DNA of 46,354 nt from JBBQKF01 sp038326615 (GCA_038326615.1 JBBQKF010000015.1:1-46354), one strand, 5' to 3'; counted from the first letter of the stretch, positions 1-8,060 are shown. The notes: generated by a model not told the origin, from the sequence alone. Translations and numbers: made by a program.

Positions 1-140
1 GGTGTCTATTCAGAGGTAAGGGAGAGATTAACGTGGTCAAAAACAAGCCTAATTAAAGTTTTTGTTAACTGGATTCTATAGAAGCGGATTGGTATAAAAA
101 AATAGTCGTATAAAAAAATAGTTGTATATAAAAAAGTTTC

Positions 141-169
141 TTGACCTTATTTAACAATTATGGTAAAAT
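141..169 (+). promoter_or_regulatory. Promoter of the rpsF operon
   Basis: TTGACC at 141-146 and TAAAAT at 164-169 are separated by exactly 17 nt. This is a good sigma-70/SigA-type promoter. Transcription would start near 176, just at the first hairpin of the rpsF leader. Confidence 0.7.
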
Positions 170-175
170 TCATTC

Positions 176-260
176 GCTGTGATTAAATTTGCACAGCTAT
201 TATGACTATCCTCGCTCTGACATTCTTATGTTCAGAGCCGCTCTAGTCCAAGAGGAGGTG
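176..260 (+). promoter_or_regulatory. rpsF leader, candidate S6:S18 autoregulatory RNA
   Basis: The leader contains a hairpin GCTGTG (176-181)/CACAGC (192-197). It is followed by a second stem with an internal loop: outer pairing GACTA (204-208)/TAGTC (244-248) and inner pairing GCTCTGA (214-220)/TCAGAGC (232-238). A CCG triplet lies at 238-240 at the edge of the internal loop. An S6:S18-binding mRNA structure with an exposed CCG is known upstream of rpsF in many bacteria. The position and shape fit that element, but I have not tested it against a covariance model. Confidence 0.55.
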
Positions 261-266
261 ACAAAA

Positions 267-554
267 ATGAGCAGAAAATATGAAGTAGTTTATCTTATCG
301 ACCCTATTCTCGGAGAAGAAGGCACTAATAACGTTGTCGAGAAAATGAAGCATCTGGTTGAAACAGCTGCAACTCTTGAAAAGGTTGATGTATGGGGTCG
401 TAGACGTCTTGCATACGAAATCAACAAACAAAGAGAAGGTTTCTACGTACTTATGCAATTTACAGCTAATGCAGAATTCCCTCACGAACTCGAAAGAGTC
501 ATGAAAATTACTGATGGCGTAATGCGATTCCTTGTAATCCGTTTGGATGACTAA
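267..554 (+). CDS. rpsF: 30S ribosomal protein S6
   Basis: This 95-residue protein is S6 of the small ribosomal subunit, which binds the central domain of 16S rRNA as a heterodimer with S18. The sequence begins MSRKYEVVYLIDP, the usual S6 beta-strand start, and carries the conserved WGRRRLAYEI segment near the middle. The ATG at 267 is chosen because AGGAGG lies seven bases upstream. The open frame extends upstream to 189, but those residues do not resemble S6 and overlap the leader hairpins. It is the first gene of rpsF-ssb-rpsR and is probably controlled by the S6:S18 leader structure. Confidence 0.96.
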   Translation: MSRKYEVVYLIDPILGEEGTNNVVEKMKHLVETAATLEKVDVWGRRRLAYEINKQREGFYVLMQFTANAEFPHELERVMKITDGVMRFLVIRLDD

Positions 555-574
555 ATAGAAAGGAATAATGACGT

Positions 575-1051
575 ATGAACAAAGCAATTATTATGGGACG
601 TCTTACTAAAGACCCAGAAGTTCGGACAACATCTAATCAGATCCCTGTAGCAACTTTTACACTGGCAGTAGATCGCCGCGTTAAAAGTTCTAATGGAGAA
701 AGACAAGCGGATTTTATACCGGTTGTTGCCTGGAGGAGTACTGCTGAATTTGTTGGAAAGTACTTTAAGAAGGGTTCGAAAATGATCGTTATCGGATCAA
801 TCCAAACAAGGACATACGATGACAAAGATGGAAAAAAGGTTTATGTAACAGAAATCGTAGCAGATGAAGTTGAGTTTGCTGAGTCTAAGAAAGACGAAGG
901 ATACCAATCTTCGCAGCCTTCACAGTCTTCACAGGGTAGTTTTCAGGGTAATTCAGGATTCACAAATAATTCAGGATTTCCACAAGCCCCTATAGGAGAC
1001 GGATTTTTTACTACAGCAGATGATGATACTTCGTTACCTTTTGACCTTTAA
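575..1051 (+). CDS. ssb: Single-stranded DNA-binding protein
   Basis: This 158-residue SSB binds single-stranded DNA as a tetramer during replication, recombination and repair. Residues 1 to about 105 form the OB fold, starting MNKAIIMGRLTKDPEVR and including the conserved FIPVVAWR stretch. A Gln/Ser/Gly-rich flexible linker follows. The C-terminal acidic tip DDDTSLPFDL is the usual docking peptide for partner proteins. AAAGGA upstream of the ATG acts as ribosome binding site. Its place between rpsF and rpsR is the standard Firmicutes arrangement and couples it to ribosomal protein transcription. Confidence 0.96.
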   Translation: MNKAIIMGRLTKDPEVRTTSNQIPVATFTLAVDRRVKSSNGERQADFIPVVAWRSTAEFVGKYFKKGSKMIVIGSIQTRTYDDKDGKKVYVTEIVADEVEFAESKKDEGYQSSQPSQSSQGSFQGNSGFTNNSGFPQAPIGDGFFTTADDDTSLPFDL

Positions 1052-1078
1052 TATTATTTGAAAGGAGATTTTAATAAC

Positions 1079-1375
1079 ATGGCTTACGAAAAGAAAGATC
1101 GCAACAATCATGGTAGCAATAATGATTTTAACGATAAAGATGGTGGTCGTGGCATGAGGATGCGCAGACCAAGAAGAAAAGTATGTGCTTTTTGTGCAGA
1201 CAAAATTGAACACATCGATTACAAAGATGTTGGCAGACTTCGTAAATTTGTATCAGAGCGTGGAAAAATTCTTCCTAAGAGAATGTCCGGCACATGTGCA
1301 AAACATCAAAGAGAGCTTACAACATCAATAAAAAGAGCAAGACACCTAGCTTTCCTACCTTATACAGGCGAATAG
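1079..1375 (+). CDS. rpsR: 30S ribosomal protein S18
   Basis: S18 is the partner of S6 in the 30S platform. This 98-residue version has an N-terminal charged tail of about 30 residues and then the conserved core, with KVCAFCADK and the C-terminal KRARHLAFLPYT motif. The CxxC pair plus a further Cys in SGTCAKHQ suggest a zinc-binding (C+) form. AAAGGAG about a dozen bases upstream supports the ATG at 1079. A TTG at 1058 is in frame but lies upstream of that site. It is the last gene of the operon and is followed by a strong terminator. Confidence 0.95.
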   Translation: MAYEKKDRNNHGSNNDFNDKDGGRGMRMRRPRRKVCAFCADKIEHIDYKDVGRLRKFVSERGKILPKRMSGTCAKHQRELTTSIKRARHLAFLPYTGE

Positions 1376-1441
1376 AGATTAGTTTTCGGAATTTTCCGTA
1401 AACAGCTTTAATTTGAAATTAAGTTTATAATTTAAGATGTG

Positions 1442-1480
1442 ATAAAACCTTTACTTTAATTAGTGGAGGTTTTATTTTTG
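1442..1480 (+). terminator. Rho-independent terminator after rpsR
   Basis: ATAAAACCT (1442-1450) pairs with AGGTTTTAT (1467-1475). The stem continues inward through two G-U pairs and ACT/AGT to give about 14 pairs around a 6-nt loop. A T run follows the stem. It ends the rpsF-ssb-rpsR transcript. Confidence 0.75.
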
Positions 1481-1535
1481 CCCAAAATAAAGTATAATTG
1501 ATTTTATAATAAGATTGAGTGAAAGGAATCTCCTA

Positions 1536-2570
1536 ATGAATGAAATAATTAGCAATCCAAAGAAGATATCTGTCTCAATTGCAGGGATAACATACCAGCT
1601 TATTTCTGAACAAAATGAGGAATATACAAGAGAAATCGCAAGAAACGCTGACGAAACAATCCGTAATATATTTATAAACCACCCATCTCTTTCAATGTCA
1701 CAGGCAACTATTCTAGCGTTGGTTAATGCGTTAGATGAAAAACATAAAATGCGTGCGTTTCTTGATGACTCACGAGAAACAGCAAAGAGTGCATGTTTTA
1801 TCAAAGATAAATCCGAGAAGGACTTGTTTTCTTTGCGCGATTCATATTTTGAATTAAAAAAAGAGCAGCTTCGTATCAACGAATTGAATAAGCAGCTTGA
1901 ACTTGAAATTGCAGCAATCCGCAAACAAGCAGATGCAGGTTTAAGTTATAATAGTTTGGAGAACGAATTGTTCAAAATTAATAGTACTTTGAATGAAAAT
2001 AGCAAAATGAATTTTGACTATAATAATTATGAAAGAATCGAAAGTATAGAAAGCGTCGAAAATAAAGAAAAATTAGAGAACATTGAAAATTTGCAAAATG
2101 TTGAAAATATGGAAAACATGGAAAGTATAGTAGGGTCACAGGATATTGAAAATATTAAAAACAACGAAAGTATAGAAAGCGTCGAAAATAACGAAAACAT
2201 CGAAAATAACGAAAACATCGAAAACATCGAAAACATCGAAAGAATCGAAAGCATTGAAAATAAAGTGACTATAGAGAACTTAGAGGAAATGCAAAATATT
2301 GAAAATTTCGATAATATGGAAATCATAAATGAGAAGAAACAAGATATTGACGAACTTATTGCCGATTTATTAGGTGAAATAGAAAACCCATTCGCAACGT
2401 ATTCTAATGAATCCGTAACGTATTCTAATGAATCCGCAATGTATTCTAATGAATTCGCAACGTATTCTAATGAATTCGCAACAGAATCTGAAGCCTCAAA
2501 TTCAAAAGATGATGTTCAAGATGATTTTCCTGGATATAAACAACCTACATTTGAAGATTTATTCTCATAA
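1536..2570 (+). CDS. zapA: ZapA-like cell division protein with long repetitive tail
   Basis: Residues 1 to about 95 match ZapA, the small protein that bundles FtsZ at the division ring. The features are KISVSIAGITYQLIS, an EEYTREIARNADETI helix and ALVNALDEKHK. A coiled-coil-like stretch to about residue 150 follows, rich in Glu, Lys and Leu (SYFELKKEQLRINELNKQ). The protein is 344 residues, whereas ZapA is usually about 80-140. The excess is an Asn/Glu/Ile-rich repeat tract (nt about 2034-2320) and four 7-residue YSNE-type repeats (nt 2400-2483). The ATG at 1536 is preceded by AAAGGA; the in-frame TTG at 1515 is upstream of that site. In Clostridia zapA often sits beside a U32 protein gene. 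Here argH and a transposon remnant lie between them. Confidence 0.75.
   Translation: MNEIISNPKKISVSIAGITYQLISEQNEEYTREIARNADETIRNIFINHPSLSMSQATILALVNALDEKHKMRAFLDDSRETAKSACFIKDKSEKDLFSLRDSYFELKKEQLRINELNKQLELEIAAIRKQADAGLSYNSLENELFKINSTLNENSKMNFDYNNYERIESIESVENKEKLENIENLQNVENMENMESIVGSQDIENIKNNESIESVENNENIENNENIENIENIERIESIENKVTIENLEEMQNIENFDNMEIINEKKQDIDELIADLLGEIENPFATYSNESVTYSNESAMYSNEFATYSNEFATESEASNSKDDVQDDFPGYKQPTFEDLFS
2034..2320 (+). repeat. In-frame Asn/Glu/Ile repeat tract within zapA
   Basis: Repeated GAAAAC-ATC, GAAAAT-AAC and GAAAGT-ATA codon sets encode runs such as ENIENNENIENIENIE. A 24-base block beginning GAAAGTATAGAAAGC occurs near 2038 and again near 2167, which indicates segmental duplication. 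The reading frame stays open throughout. Confidence 0.85.
2400..2483 (+). repeat. Four 21-bp in-frame repeats within zapA
   Basis: There are four consecutive 21-base units, each beginning TATTCTAATGAA. They start at 2400, 2421, 2442 and 2463. Each encodes YSNE followed by three variable residues. The unit length is a multiple of three, so copy-number change would not break the frame. Confidence 0.9.
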
Positions 2571-2619
2571 AAATAAATTTTAAACAATATAATATTAGAG
2601 TAAACATATTACAACTATA

Positions 2620-2777
2620 GATGTTGAACCGTAGGATGACATGATACTAAGCTCTTGTCGTATATTATGTACATATAAAGAACCGTCGGGCTGACGGGAA
2701 TCGCTTGGTAATAATGCGAACATTAGTTTGTACTTCCCAAGAAGCTCCCACCTCTACAGGTGGTGAGAGTAGGTCAC
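2620..2777 (+). mobile_element. Orphan IS200/IS605-type right end with guide-RNA-like fold
   Basis: The segment has the layout of the 3-prime end of an IS200/IS605 element. A stem CCGTC (2683-2687)/GACGG (2693-2697) comes first. Next CTTGG (2704-2708)/CCAAG (2737-2741) encloses TAATG-CGAA-CATTA (2712-2725). The terminal hairpin CTCCCACC (2745-2752)/GGTGG-T-GAG (2759-2767) has a bulged T, and AGTAGGTCAC ends the element at 2777. Right ends of this family carry such a subterminal bulged hairpin, and the same region doubles as the TnpB guide RNA scaffold. No tnpA or tnpB frame is present nearby. A second GAACCGT...TGAC motif near 2625 may be a decayed duplicate or left part. The family assignment comes from pattern recognition, not a search. 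Confidence 0.6.
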
Positions 2778-2851
2778 TTAACTCGATTATCACAGTTAAT
2801 AGATTTTAGTGTCCTTTGCTTTAAATACTGACATAAGCACGAGAATATTAT

Positions 2852-4243
2852 TTAGTTTTTTATTAAAGAATCGAGTTTAGTATAGGCATCAGAAATTGCT
2901 TTTTTCACAGTATCAAACGCAGGACCACCAACTATTTTGCGCTCGTTTACACAAGTTTCAAGACTGATTGCGTTATAAATATCATCGGAAATTATTGGTG
3001 AAAAATATTTGAAATCATCAATAGATAAATCGAGAAGTGCACAATTGTTAAAAATGCAATGTCTGACAAGCTTCCCAGAAATTTCGTGAGCATCACGAAA
3101 TGGAATTCCTTTTTTTACAAGATAGTCAGCAAGGTCGGTTGCATTTGTGAATCCACCAGAAGCTGCTTGTCTCATGCGCTCTGTGTGAATTGTCATTGTT
3201 CTTAACATTCCTGTAAATGCTGGTAGGCAAGTGTTTACGGTATCTACTGAATCAAAAATAGCTTCCTTGTCTTCCTGCATATCTTTGTTATAGGCAAGAG
3301 GGAGTCCTTTCATTACAGTAAGAAGAGTCATAAGTGAACCAAAAACTCTGCCAGCTTTTCCTCTGGAAAGCTCAGCAACATCGGGATTTTTTTTCTGTGG
3401 CATTATACTGCTTCCAGTGCTAAAAGAATCATCTAGCTCGATAAAAGAAAATTCCTGAGATGACCAAAGTATTATTTCTTCAGAAAGTCTTGAAATGTGA
3501 ACCATGAAAATCGACAAATTGCTTGCAAACTCGAGAACATAATCCCGGTCAGAAACCCCATCAAGGCTGTTATCGGTTATCCCTGAAAGCCCAAGCATAT
3601 TAGCTACAGATTTTCTGTCAAGATCATAAGTTGTTCCCGCAAGTGCACCTGACCCAAGCGGTGAAATGTTCATTCTGTCAGCGCAGTCATTTAATCTTGA
3701 AATGTCACGAAGAAACATTTCAACATATGCCATCATGTGGTGTGCAAAGGTAATCGGCTGCGCACGTTGGAGATGAGTGTAACCAGGAAGTATTGTAGTC
3801 AGGTTCTTACTTGCAATTACAAGGATTGTTCTACACAGAAGTTCTAGTTGAACCTGTATGTTTTCTATTTGTTCAAGCAAATAAAGTTTTATATCCAACG
3901 CTACCTGATCATTGCGACTTCTACCAGTGTGAAGGCGTTTGCCTGCATCACCAATTCGCTTAGTCAGTTGATCTTCTACAAACATATGAATATCTTCTGC
4001 GTTTGGATTAAAAGTGATTTTAGCATTTTCGATATCTGCAAGGATTTGTCTTAATCCATCAACGATTAGAATTCCATCTTCTTTTGAAATAATATTTTTT
4101 TCGGCAAGCATTGTTGCATGAGCAATACTTCCGTTAATATCGTGTTTATATAACCTGTAATCGAAAGATATGGATGAATTGTAATCATTAACAGCTTTAT
4201 CAGTTTCTTTGGTAAATCTTCCGTCCCACATTTTTTTTGACAT
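2852..4243 (-). CDS. argH: Argininosuccinate lyase
   Basis: ArgH splits argininosuccinate into arginine and fumarate, the last step of arginine synthesis. The 463-residue protein starts MSKKMWDGRFTKETDKAVND, typical of the family. It carries the fumarase/lyase-superfamily signature GSSIMPQKKNPDVAEL near residues 275-290, with THLQRAQP and HTGRSRNDQVA elsewhere. The ATG at 4243 is chosen because AGGAGG lies seven bases upstream; the frame opens slightly earlier. The gene stands alone on the minus strand with no argG beside it. A possible ARG-box-like sequence lies about 80 bp upstream. Confidence 0.96.
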   Translation of the reverse strand: MSKKMWDGRFTKETDKAVNDYNSSISFDYRLYKHDINGSIAHATMLAEKNIISKEDGILIVDGLRQILADIENAKITFNPNAEDIHMFVEDQLTKRIGDAGKRLHTGRSRNDQVALDIKLYLLEQIENIQVQLELLCRTILVIASKNLTTILPGYTHLQRAQPITFAHHMMAYVEMFLRDISRLNDCADRMNISPLGSGALAGTTYDLDRKSVANMLGLSGITDNSLDGVSDRDYVLEFASNLSIFMVHISRLSEEIILWSSQEFSFIELDDSFSTGSSIMPQKKNPDVAELSRGKAGRVFGSLMTLLTVMKGLPLAYNKDMQEDKEAIFDSVDTVNTCLPAFTGMLRTMTIHTERMRQAASGGFTNATDLADYLVKKGIPFRDAHEISGKLVRHCIFNNCALLDLSIDDFKYFSPIISDDIYNAISLETCVNERKIVGGPAFDTVKKAISDAYTKLDSLIKN

Positions 4244-4704
4244 TTTATCCTCCTGTATCCACATTAAGTGGTATTAATTGCTATAAATAAATATAAATGA
4301 ATAATTGTCGCCAATCTTTGTATAAAATTCAAGATTTGCTTTTGTATATTGTATCAAAAAAAACCTTACTTGACAAAGATTGATTTATAAAATACAATTC
4401 GGTGTCTTTAGTTAGTAAAATGTTGAAATTTTTGATATAATGTTAGAGTTATAGAAAATGCAATTGATTCATTAATAGACAAAACTAAGTTTATAGAATG
4501 CTCATATTTATAAATTTAATAAAGTATTGGTGATAATATTTTAATATATAAAAGTGTCAGAGGATAATTGAATAATAAATCATATATTGATTATTGGTGT
4601 TTTGTTTTGAGTATAAAAGATTGTTTAAAACAACTAATTAGTATAACAATTTGTGTTTGGATAAAAATGTCGTACATTACGATAGTTATTAAAGGAGAAA
4701 AATA
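4244..4704. other. 461-bp AT-rich divergent intergenic region
   Basis: No convincing gene is seen. The region separates divergent argH and the U32 gene. It holds one good plus-strand promoter (4370-4398), leaving a leader of about 300 nt before the U32 gene, and a candidate ARG-box-like site near 4319-4331. I see no recognisable riboswitch in the long leader. Confidence 0.6.
4370..4398 (+). promoter_or_regulatory. Promoter upstream of the U32 gene
   Basis: TTGACA at 4370-4375 and TACAAT at 4393-4398 are separated by 17 nt. The downstream gene starts at 4705, so the transcript would have an unusually long untranslated leader of about 300 nt. Confidence 0.6.
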
Positions 4705-7392
4705 ATGTCAGTAGAAAAAAAGCAGATTGAATTATTAGCGCCAGCAGGAGATTTTAACTCACTTAAAGTTGCAATTGGTAATGGCGCAAACAGCGTATAT
4801 TTTGGTTCGAATTATTTTAGTGCAAGAAAAAAAGCGAAAAATATTTCCGAAGAAGAAATGGAAGCGGCAATAGATTATGCACATTTGAGATCGTGTAAAG
4901 CGTATCTTGCATTAAACACATTACTTCTTGACGATGAACTCCATCTTGCAGTTGATTTGGCAAAGCTTGCTTATTCATATGGAATAGATGCAATAATTAT
5001 TCAGGATTTAGGATTTGCAGCCCTTTTAAAAAAAGAATTACCCGACATAGTTTTGCACGCAAGTACGCAGGCAACAATTTTTGATGAATTTGCAATCGAT
5101 GCATGCGCGTGCATCGGATTTTCACGAATAATAATGCCAAGAGAGCTATCTATACCTGAAATTGCAAGACTTACTGCTTATGCAAATACCAAGGGAATTG
5201 AAACGGAAGTGTTTGCACATGGAGCACTTTGTGTATCTTATTCCGGACAATGTGTTATGAGCAGTATGATTGGTGGAAGAAGTGGAAACAGAGGGGAGTG
5301 TGCACAGCCATGCAGACTTTCATATGATGTAACTGTAGCAAAGCGTCCTAAGAATCTTACAGCACCACATCTTGCAACTAAGGATCTAAGTGCAATTGAT
5401 CATGTGGAAGAATTAATGAAAGCAGGTGTCAGTGCTTTAAAAATAGAAGGAAGAATGCGTTCTTTAGAATATGTCGGCGTTGTAATACATGAGTTTTATA
5501 ATCAGATTAAATTTGTACAAAACAAAATTAAATTTGACCGCTTTGAACCTTCAGAAAAAGGTCTCGAAAAGGGCAATACCGAAAACCTTCTCCTTGCTTT
5601 TAACAGAGGTGGCAACTTTACTGATCATTACCTTAAAGGCAAGAAAAGCCCTGATATGATTGCAGGACAGCATGTTGGGAGTTTTGGCGTTCTTCTTGGT
5701 GAGATTGCTGCTAGGAATTCTCAAAGTGGAATTGTCGAAATACGAAGAACTAATGAAGTTATTGCGTCTCTTTTCCCTAACAAAGGAGATGTTATTTCTA
5801 TAAGAAGAAGTGGTAAAGATGAAGAAGTTGCCAGCGCACCTATAGGAAGTGCTGTTATGAATGGTATAAACATCCGTATTAAAGGTTTTCATCCAGCAAT
5901 GATAGATACAATGCAGATTGGCGATCTGGTTTACAGGATGTCACACTCTGTTCTTGCAAAAGAAGTGCTATCAAGCGACAGTTCAAAGACTTCTATTGAA
6001 GGCAGACTTTCCGAGTTTGATGGCAATCTTTCTTTGAAATGGAAAGTTGCCGAAGGCATTGCAAAAGGGATCGAATATGAAGAAATAATTTCTAAAGACT
6101 CGGTTGTTTTAGCTAGTGAAAATATCGACAGAGTGTCAGGGATACCTACACAGCGCTGCAGAGAGCAATTGCTTAAAACAGGCGGAACGCCGTTTACTGT
6201 TGTTGATGTAGAGGTGCTTACTTCTCCTTCAATACCTGTTTCAGCACTTAATTCTTTAAGAAGAGAATCACTTGAAGGACTTGCAGAAAAAATCAAAAAA
6301 ACTTTTAAGAAAAGCATATCAAAAATTTGCGAATCAAATGATTCTTTGCAAAACAGCGATTACAATACTAAGCCAGTTATCCTTAAGAGTGCCGAATTTA
6401 ATGATTATACAGCCATTGAAGATATTATTAATGAAATAGATTTGCTCGATGACGGAATAAATTCAACAGAATCAGATGATAATTTACAAACTATTCTTTC
6501 TAATACAGTAGCGGCATACTTTTATTATTGGGATGGGGATGTTACAAATATTGCCTGCAATGCAGACTGGTATGAGTTGCCCATCTGGGCATTTTATAAT
6601 GAAGAAGCATTTGACGGACTTAGAAAGCTTAGAGAAATCGAACCGAAATCCAAAATTGCAATTTGTGTTCCTCCAGCTTATATAGGGGAATCCAGAAACA
6701 AGGTAATCGAATTAATAAGATTACTATCAAAAGAAGATGGTGTTGATGCAATAATTTCTGGGAATCCAGGTAATGCATGGTTTTGCCAGGAATTTGAACT
6801 TGATGGATTTCAAGATTCCGGAAGTAATATTATGAATTCACAGACAGTTGCATTATTTAAAGAATTTGGAGTCCAAACCATGGCTCCGTCGATTGAACTT
6901 TCAATAGAATCGATTGCTTCTATTGCCAAAAACGAGTTTGCAAATTCGTCGAATATAATAGAATTACCAGCATACGGCAAATTGCGTCTCATGTATAGTG
7001 AGCATTGCCCTATAGGCTATAACAGGAGTGGGTGCAAAGCATGTGATACTGGAGTTGCTTTCGCACTAAAGGATCGTAAAGGTGTATCTTTCCCTGTTAT
7101 TTGCCACAAAGAAACATGCACTGTCGATATTCTTAATGGAGATTGTCTTTGTGCTCCTTCTGAGGTTTTTGAAATATCACAGATTGCAAATGTCAGAGCA
7201 AGACTTTATTTTACAGATGAAATTCATCAGGAAAGGGAAAATTTGATTGCAGGCTTCAAACAATTGCTGGATGATACTAAAACGCCGGATGTACTTCGTG
7301 ATGCAGAAAAGATACGTAAAACTGCTGTTGAAATTGCCTCTGGAAGAAACCATGGACTTACAAAGGGTCATTATATGAGAGGTTTACATTAA
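4705..7392 (+). CDS. U32 family protein (RlhA-like, with DUF3656-type extension)
   Basis: U32 proteins were first called peptidases, but characterised members such as E. coli RlhA and TrhP act in RNA hydroxylation. This 895-residue protein begins KQIELLAPAGDFNSLKVAI. It has the family signature around ETEVFAHGALCVSYSGQC (about residues 167-184) and GGRSGNRGECAQPCR, with clustered cysteines. The middle part resembles the DUF3656 region of the long RlhA type. Near residues 768-783 the pattern CPIGYNRSGCKACDTG, with later cysteines, suggests a metal or Fe-S site. AAAGGAG precedes the ATG. The stop overlaps the dut start by one base. rRNA hydroxylase is the likeliest role, but the substrate is not shown. 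Confidence 0.85.
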   Translation: MSVEKKQIELLAPAGDFNSLKVAIGNGANSVYFGSNYFSARKKAKNISEEEMEAAIDYAHLRSCKAYLALNTLLLDDELHLAVDLAKLAYSYGIDAIIIQDLGFAALLKKELPDIVLHASTQATIFDEFAIDACACIGFSRIIMPRELSIPEIARLTAYANTKGIETEVFAHGALCVSYSGQCVMSSMIGGRSGNRGECAQPCRLSYDVTVAKRPKNLTAPHLATKDLSAIDHVEELMKAGVSALKIEGRMRSLEYVGVVIHEFYNQIKFVQNKIKFDRFEPSEKGLEKGNTENLLLAFNRGGNFTDHYLKGKKSPDMIAGQHVGSFGVLLGEIAARNSQSGIVEIRRTNEVIASLFPNKGDVISIRRSGKDEEVASAPIGSAVMNGINIRIKGFHPAMIDTMQIGDLVYRMSHSVLAKEVLSSDSSKTSIEGRLSEFDGNLSLKWKVAEGIAKGIEYEEIISKDSVVLASENIDRVSGIPTQRCREQLLKTGGTPFTVVDVEVLTSPSIPVSALNSLRRESLEGLAEKIKKTFKKSISKICESNDSLQNSDYNTKPVILKSAEFNDYTAIEDIINEIDLLDDGINSTESDDNLQTILSNTVAAYFYYWDGDVTNIACNADWYELPIWAFYNEEAFDGLRKLREIEPKSKIAICVPPAYIGESRNKVIELIRLLSKEDGVDAIISGNPGNAWFCQEFELDGFQDSGSNIMNSQTVALFKEFGVQTMAPSIELSIESIASIAKNEFANSSNIIELPAYGKLRLMYSEHCPIGYNRSGCKACDTGVAFALKDRKGVSFPVICHKETCTVDILNGDCLCAPSEVFEISQIANVRARLYFTDEIHQERENLIAGFKQLLDDTKTPDVLRDAEKIRKTAVEIASGRNHGLTKGHYMRGLH

Positions 7393-7985
7393 TGCTTGAA
7401 GACGAGATTGAAGTATTAGTTTCTACATGCAGAGATGTCGTGCATTTACCATTTTATGCAAAAACTGGAGATGCCGGGATGGATATTTCGGCTGCCGTTG
7501 ATGTTTTTCTTGCCCCTGGTGAAACAAAACTTGTTCCAACAGGAATTAAAGTTGCAATTCCGCAAGGATATGAGTTGCAGGTCAGACCCAGAAGTGGGTT
7601 ATCATACAATACACCATTAAGAATTCCTAACAGCCCTGGAACAATTGATTCAGGCTTCCGCGACGAGATATGTGTTATTTTAAATAATAGCAGTTGTCCG
7701 TGTTCATGTGGAACTGAAACTGAAACTGGAACTGAAATTAATACAGAAATTGTTAATCAAATTGAAACTGATTCTGATAGTAAACTTGTAAAACCAAAGA
7801 TTCGCACATTACTGGTTTCTACTAAAGGAAATCTGCAAGGTAATTATCAGATTCATAAAGGCGACCGAATTGCTCAGATTGTTCTAAATAAAGTTCCTGC
7901 AATTAAATGGCAGATTACAGATTCTGTTTCACAAATAGGATTTGACCGTGGTGGCGGATTTGGATCAACAGGAGCGAAATTGTAG
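7392..7985 (+). CDS. dut: dUTP diphosphatase with internal low-complexity insertion
   Basis: dUTPase hydrolyses dUTP to dUMP and pyrophosphate, keeping uracil out of DNA. All five trimeric-dUTPase motifs are visible: AGMDISAA (I), RPRSGLSYNTPL (II), NSPGTIDSGFRDEI (III), KGDRIAQIVL (IV) and RGGGFGSTG (V). Motif III has Phe where many enzymes have Tyr. The protein is 197 residues against a usual 145-150. The excess is an insertion of about 45 residues between motifs III and IV containing TETETGTEINTE, encoded by ACTGAA-type hexamer repeats at 7711-7755. The ATG overlaps the preceding stop, so translation is probably coupled to the U32 gene. Confidence 0.9.
   Translation: MLEDEIEVLVSTCRDVVHLPFYAKTGDAGMDISAAVDVFLAPGETKLVPTGIKVAIPQGYELQVRPRSGLSYNTPLRIPNSPGTIDSGFRDEICVILNNSSCPCSCGTETETGTEINTEIVNQIETDSDSKLVKPKIRTLLVSTKGNLQGNYQIHKGDRIAQIVLNKVPAIKWQITDSVSQIGFDRGGGFGSTGAKL
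7711..7755 (+). repeat. Short hexamer repeat within dut
   Basis: Degenerate repeats of GAAACT/GAACTG encode alternating Thr and Glu inside dUTPase, between catalytic motifs III and IV. Being 6 bp long, the unit preserves the frame. Confidence 0.7.
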
Positions 7986-8025
7986 TTGCTATTAAATTTT
8001 TTTAGTTACAATTTCAAAAAAAATA

Positions 8026-8054
8026 TTGACACAAGTCTTTCTAGCGTTTATAAT
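8026..8054 (+). promoter_or_regulatory. Consensus promoter of the infC-rpmI-rplT operon
   Basis: TTGACA at 8026-8031 and TATAAT at 8049-8054 are separated by exactly 17 nt, a perfect match to the SigA consensus. Transcription would start near 8061, giving a leader of about 148 nt before infC. Confidence 0.9.
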
Positions 8055-8060
8055 ACTGAC

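Noticed and set aside
1..140. Tail of an upstream gene at the left edge
   Set aside because: No open frame with recognisable protein content reaches the edge. Only AT-rich sequence with two 16-bp near-repeats (around 100-135) is seen.
2027..2326. 99-codon minus-strand frame rich in FSMLSI repeats
   Set aside because: Antisense shadow of the zapA repeat tract.
2620..2777. 6S RNA or a metabolite riboswitch
   Set aside because: The terminal bulged hairpin with AGTAGGTCAC, and its echo at 13.7 kb next to an unrelated gene, fit a mobile-element end better than a fixed regulatory RNA.
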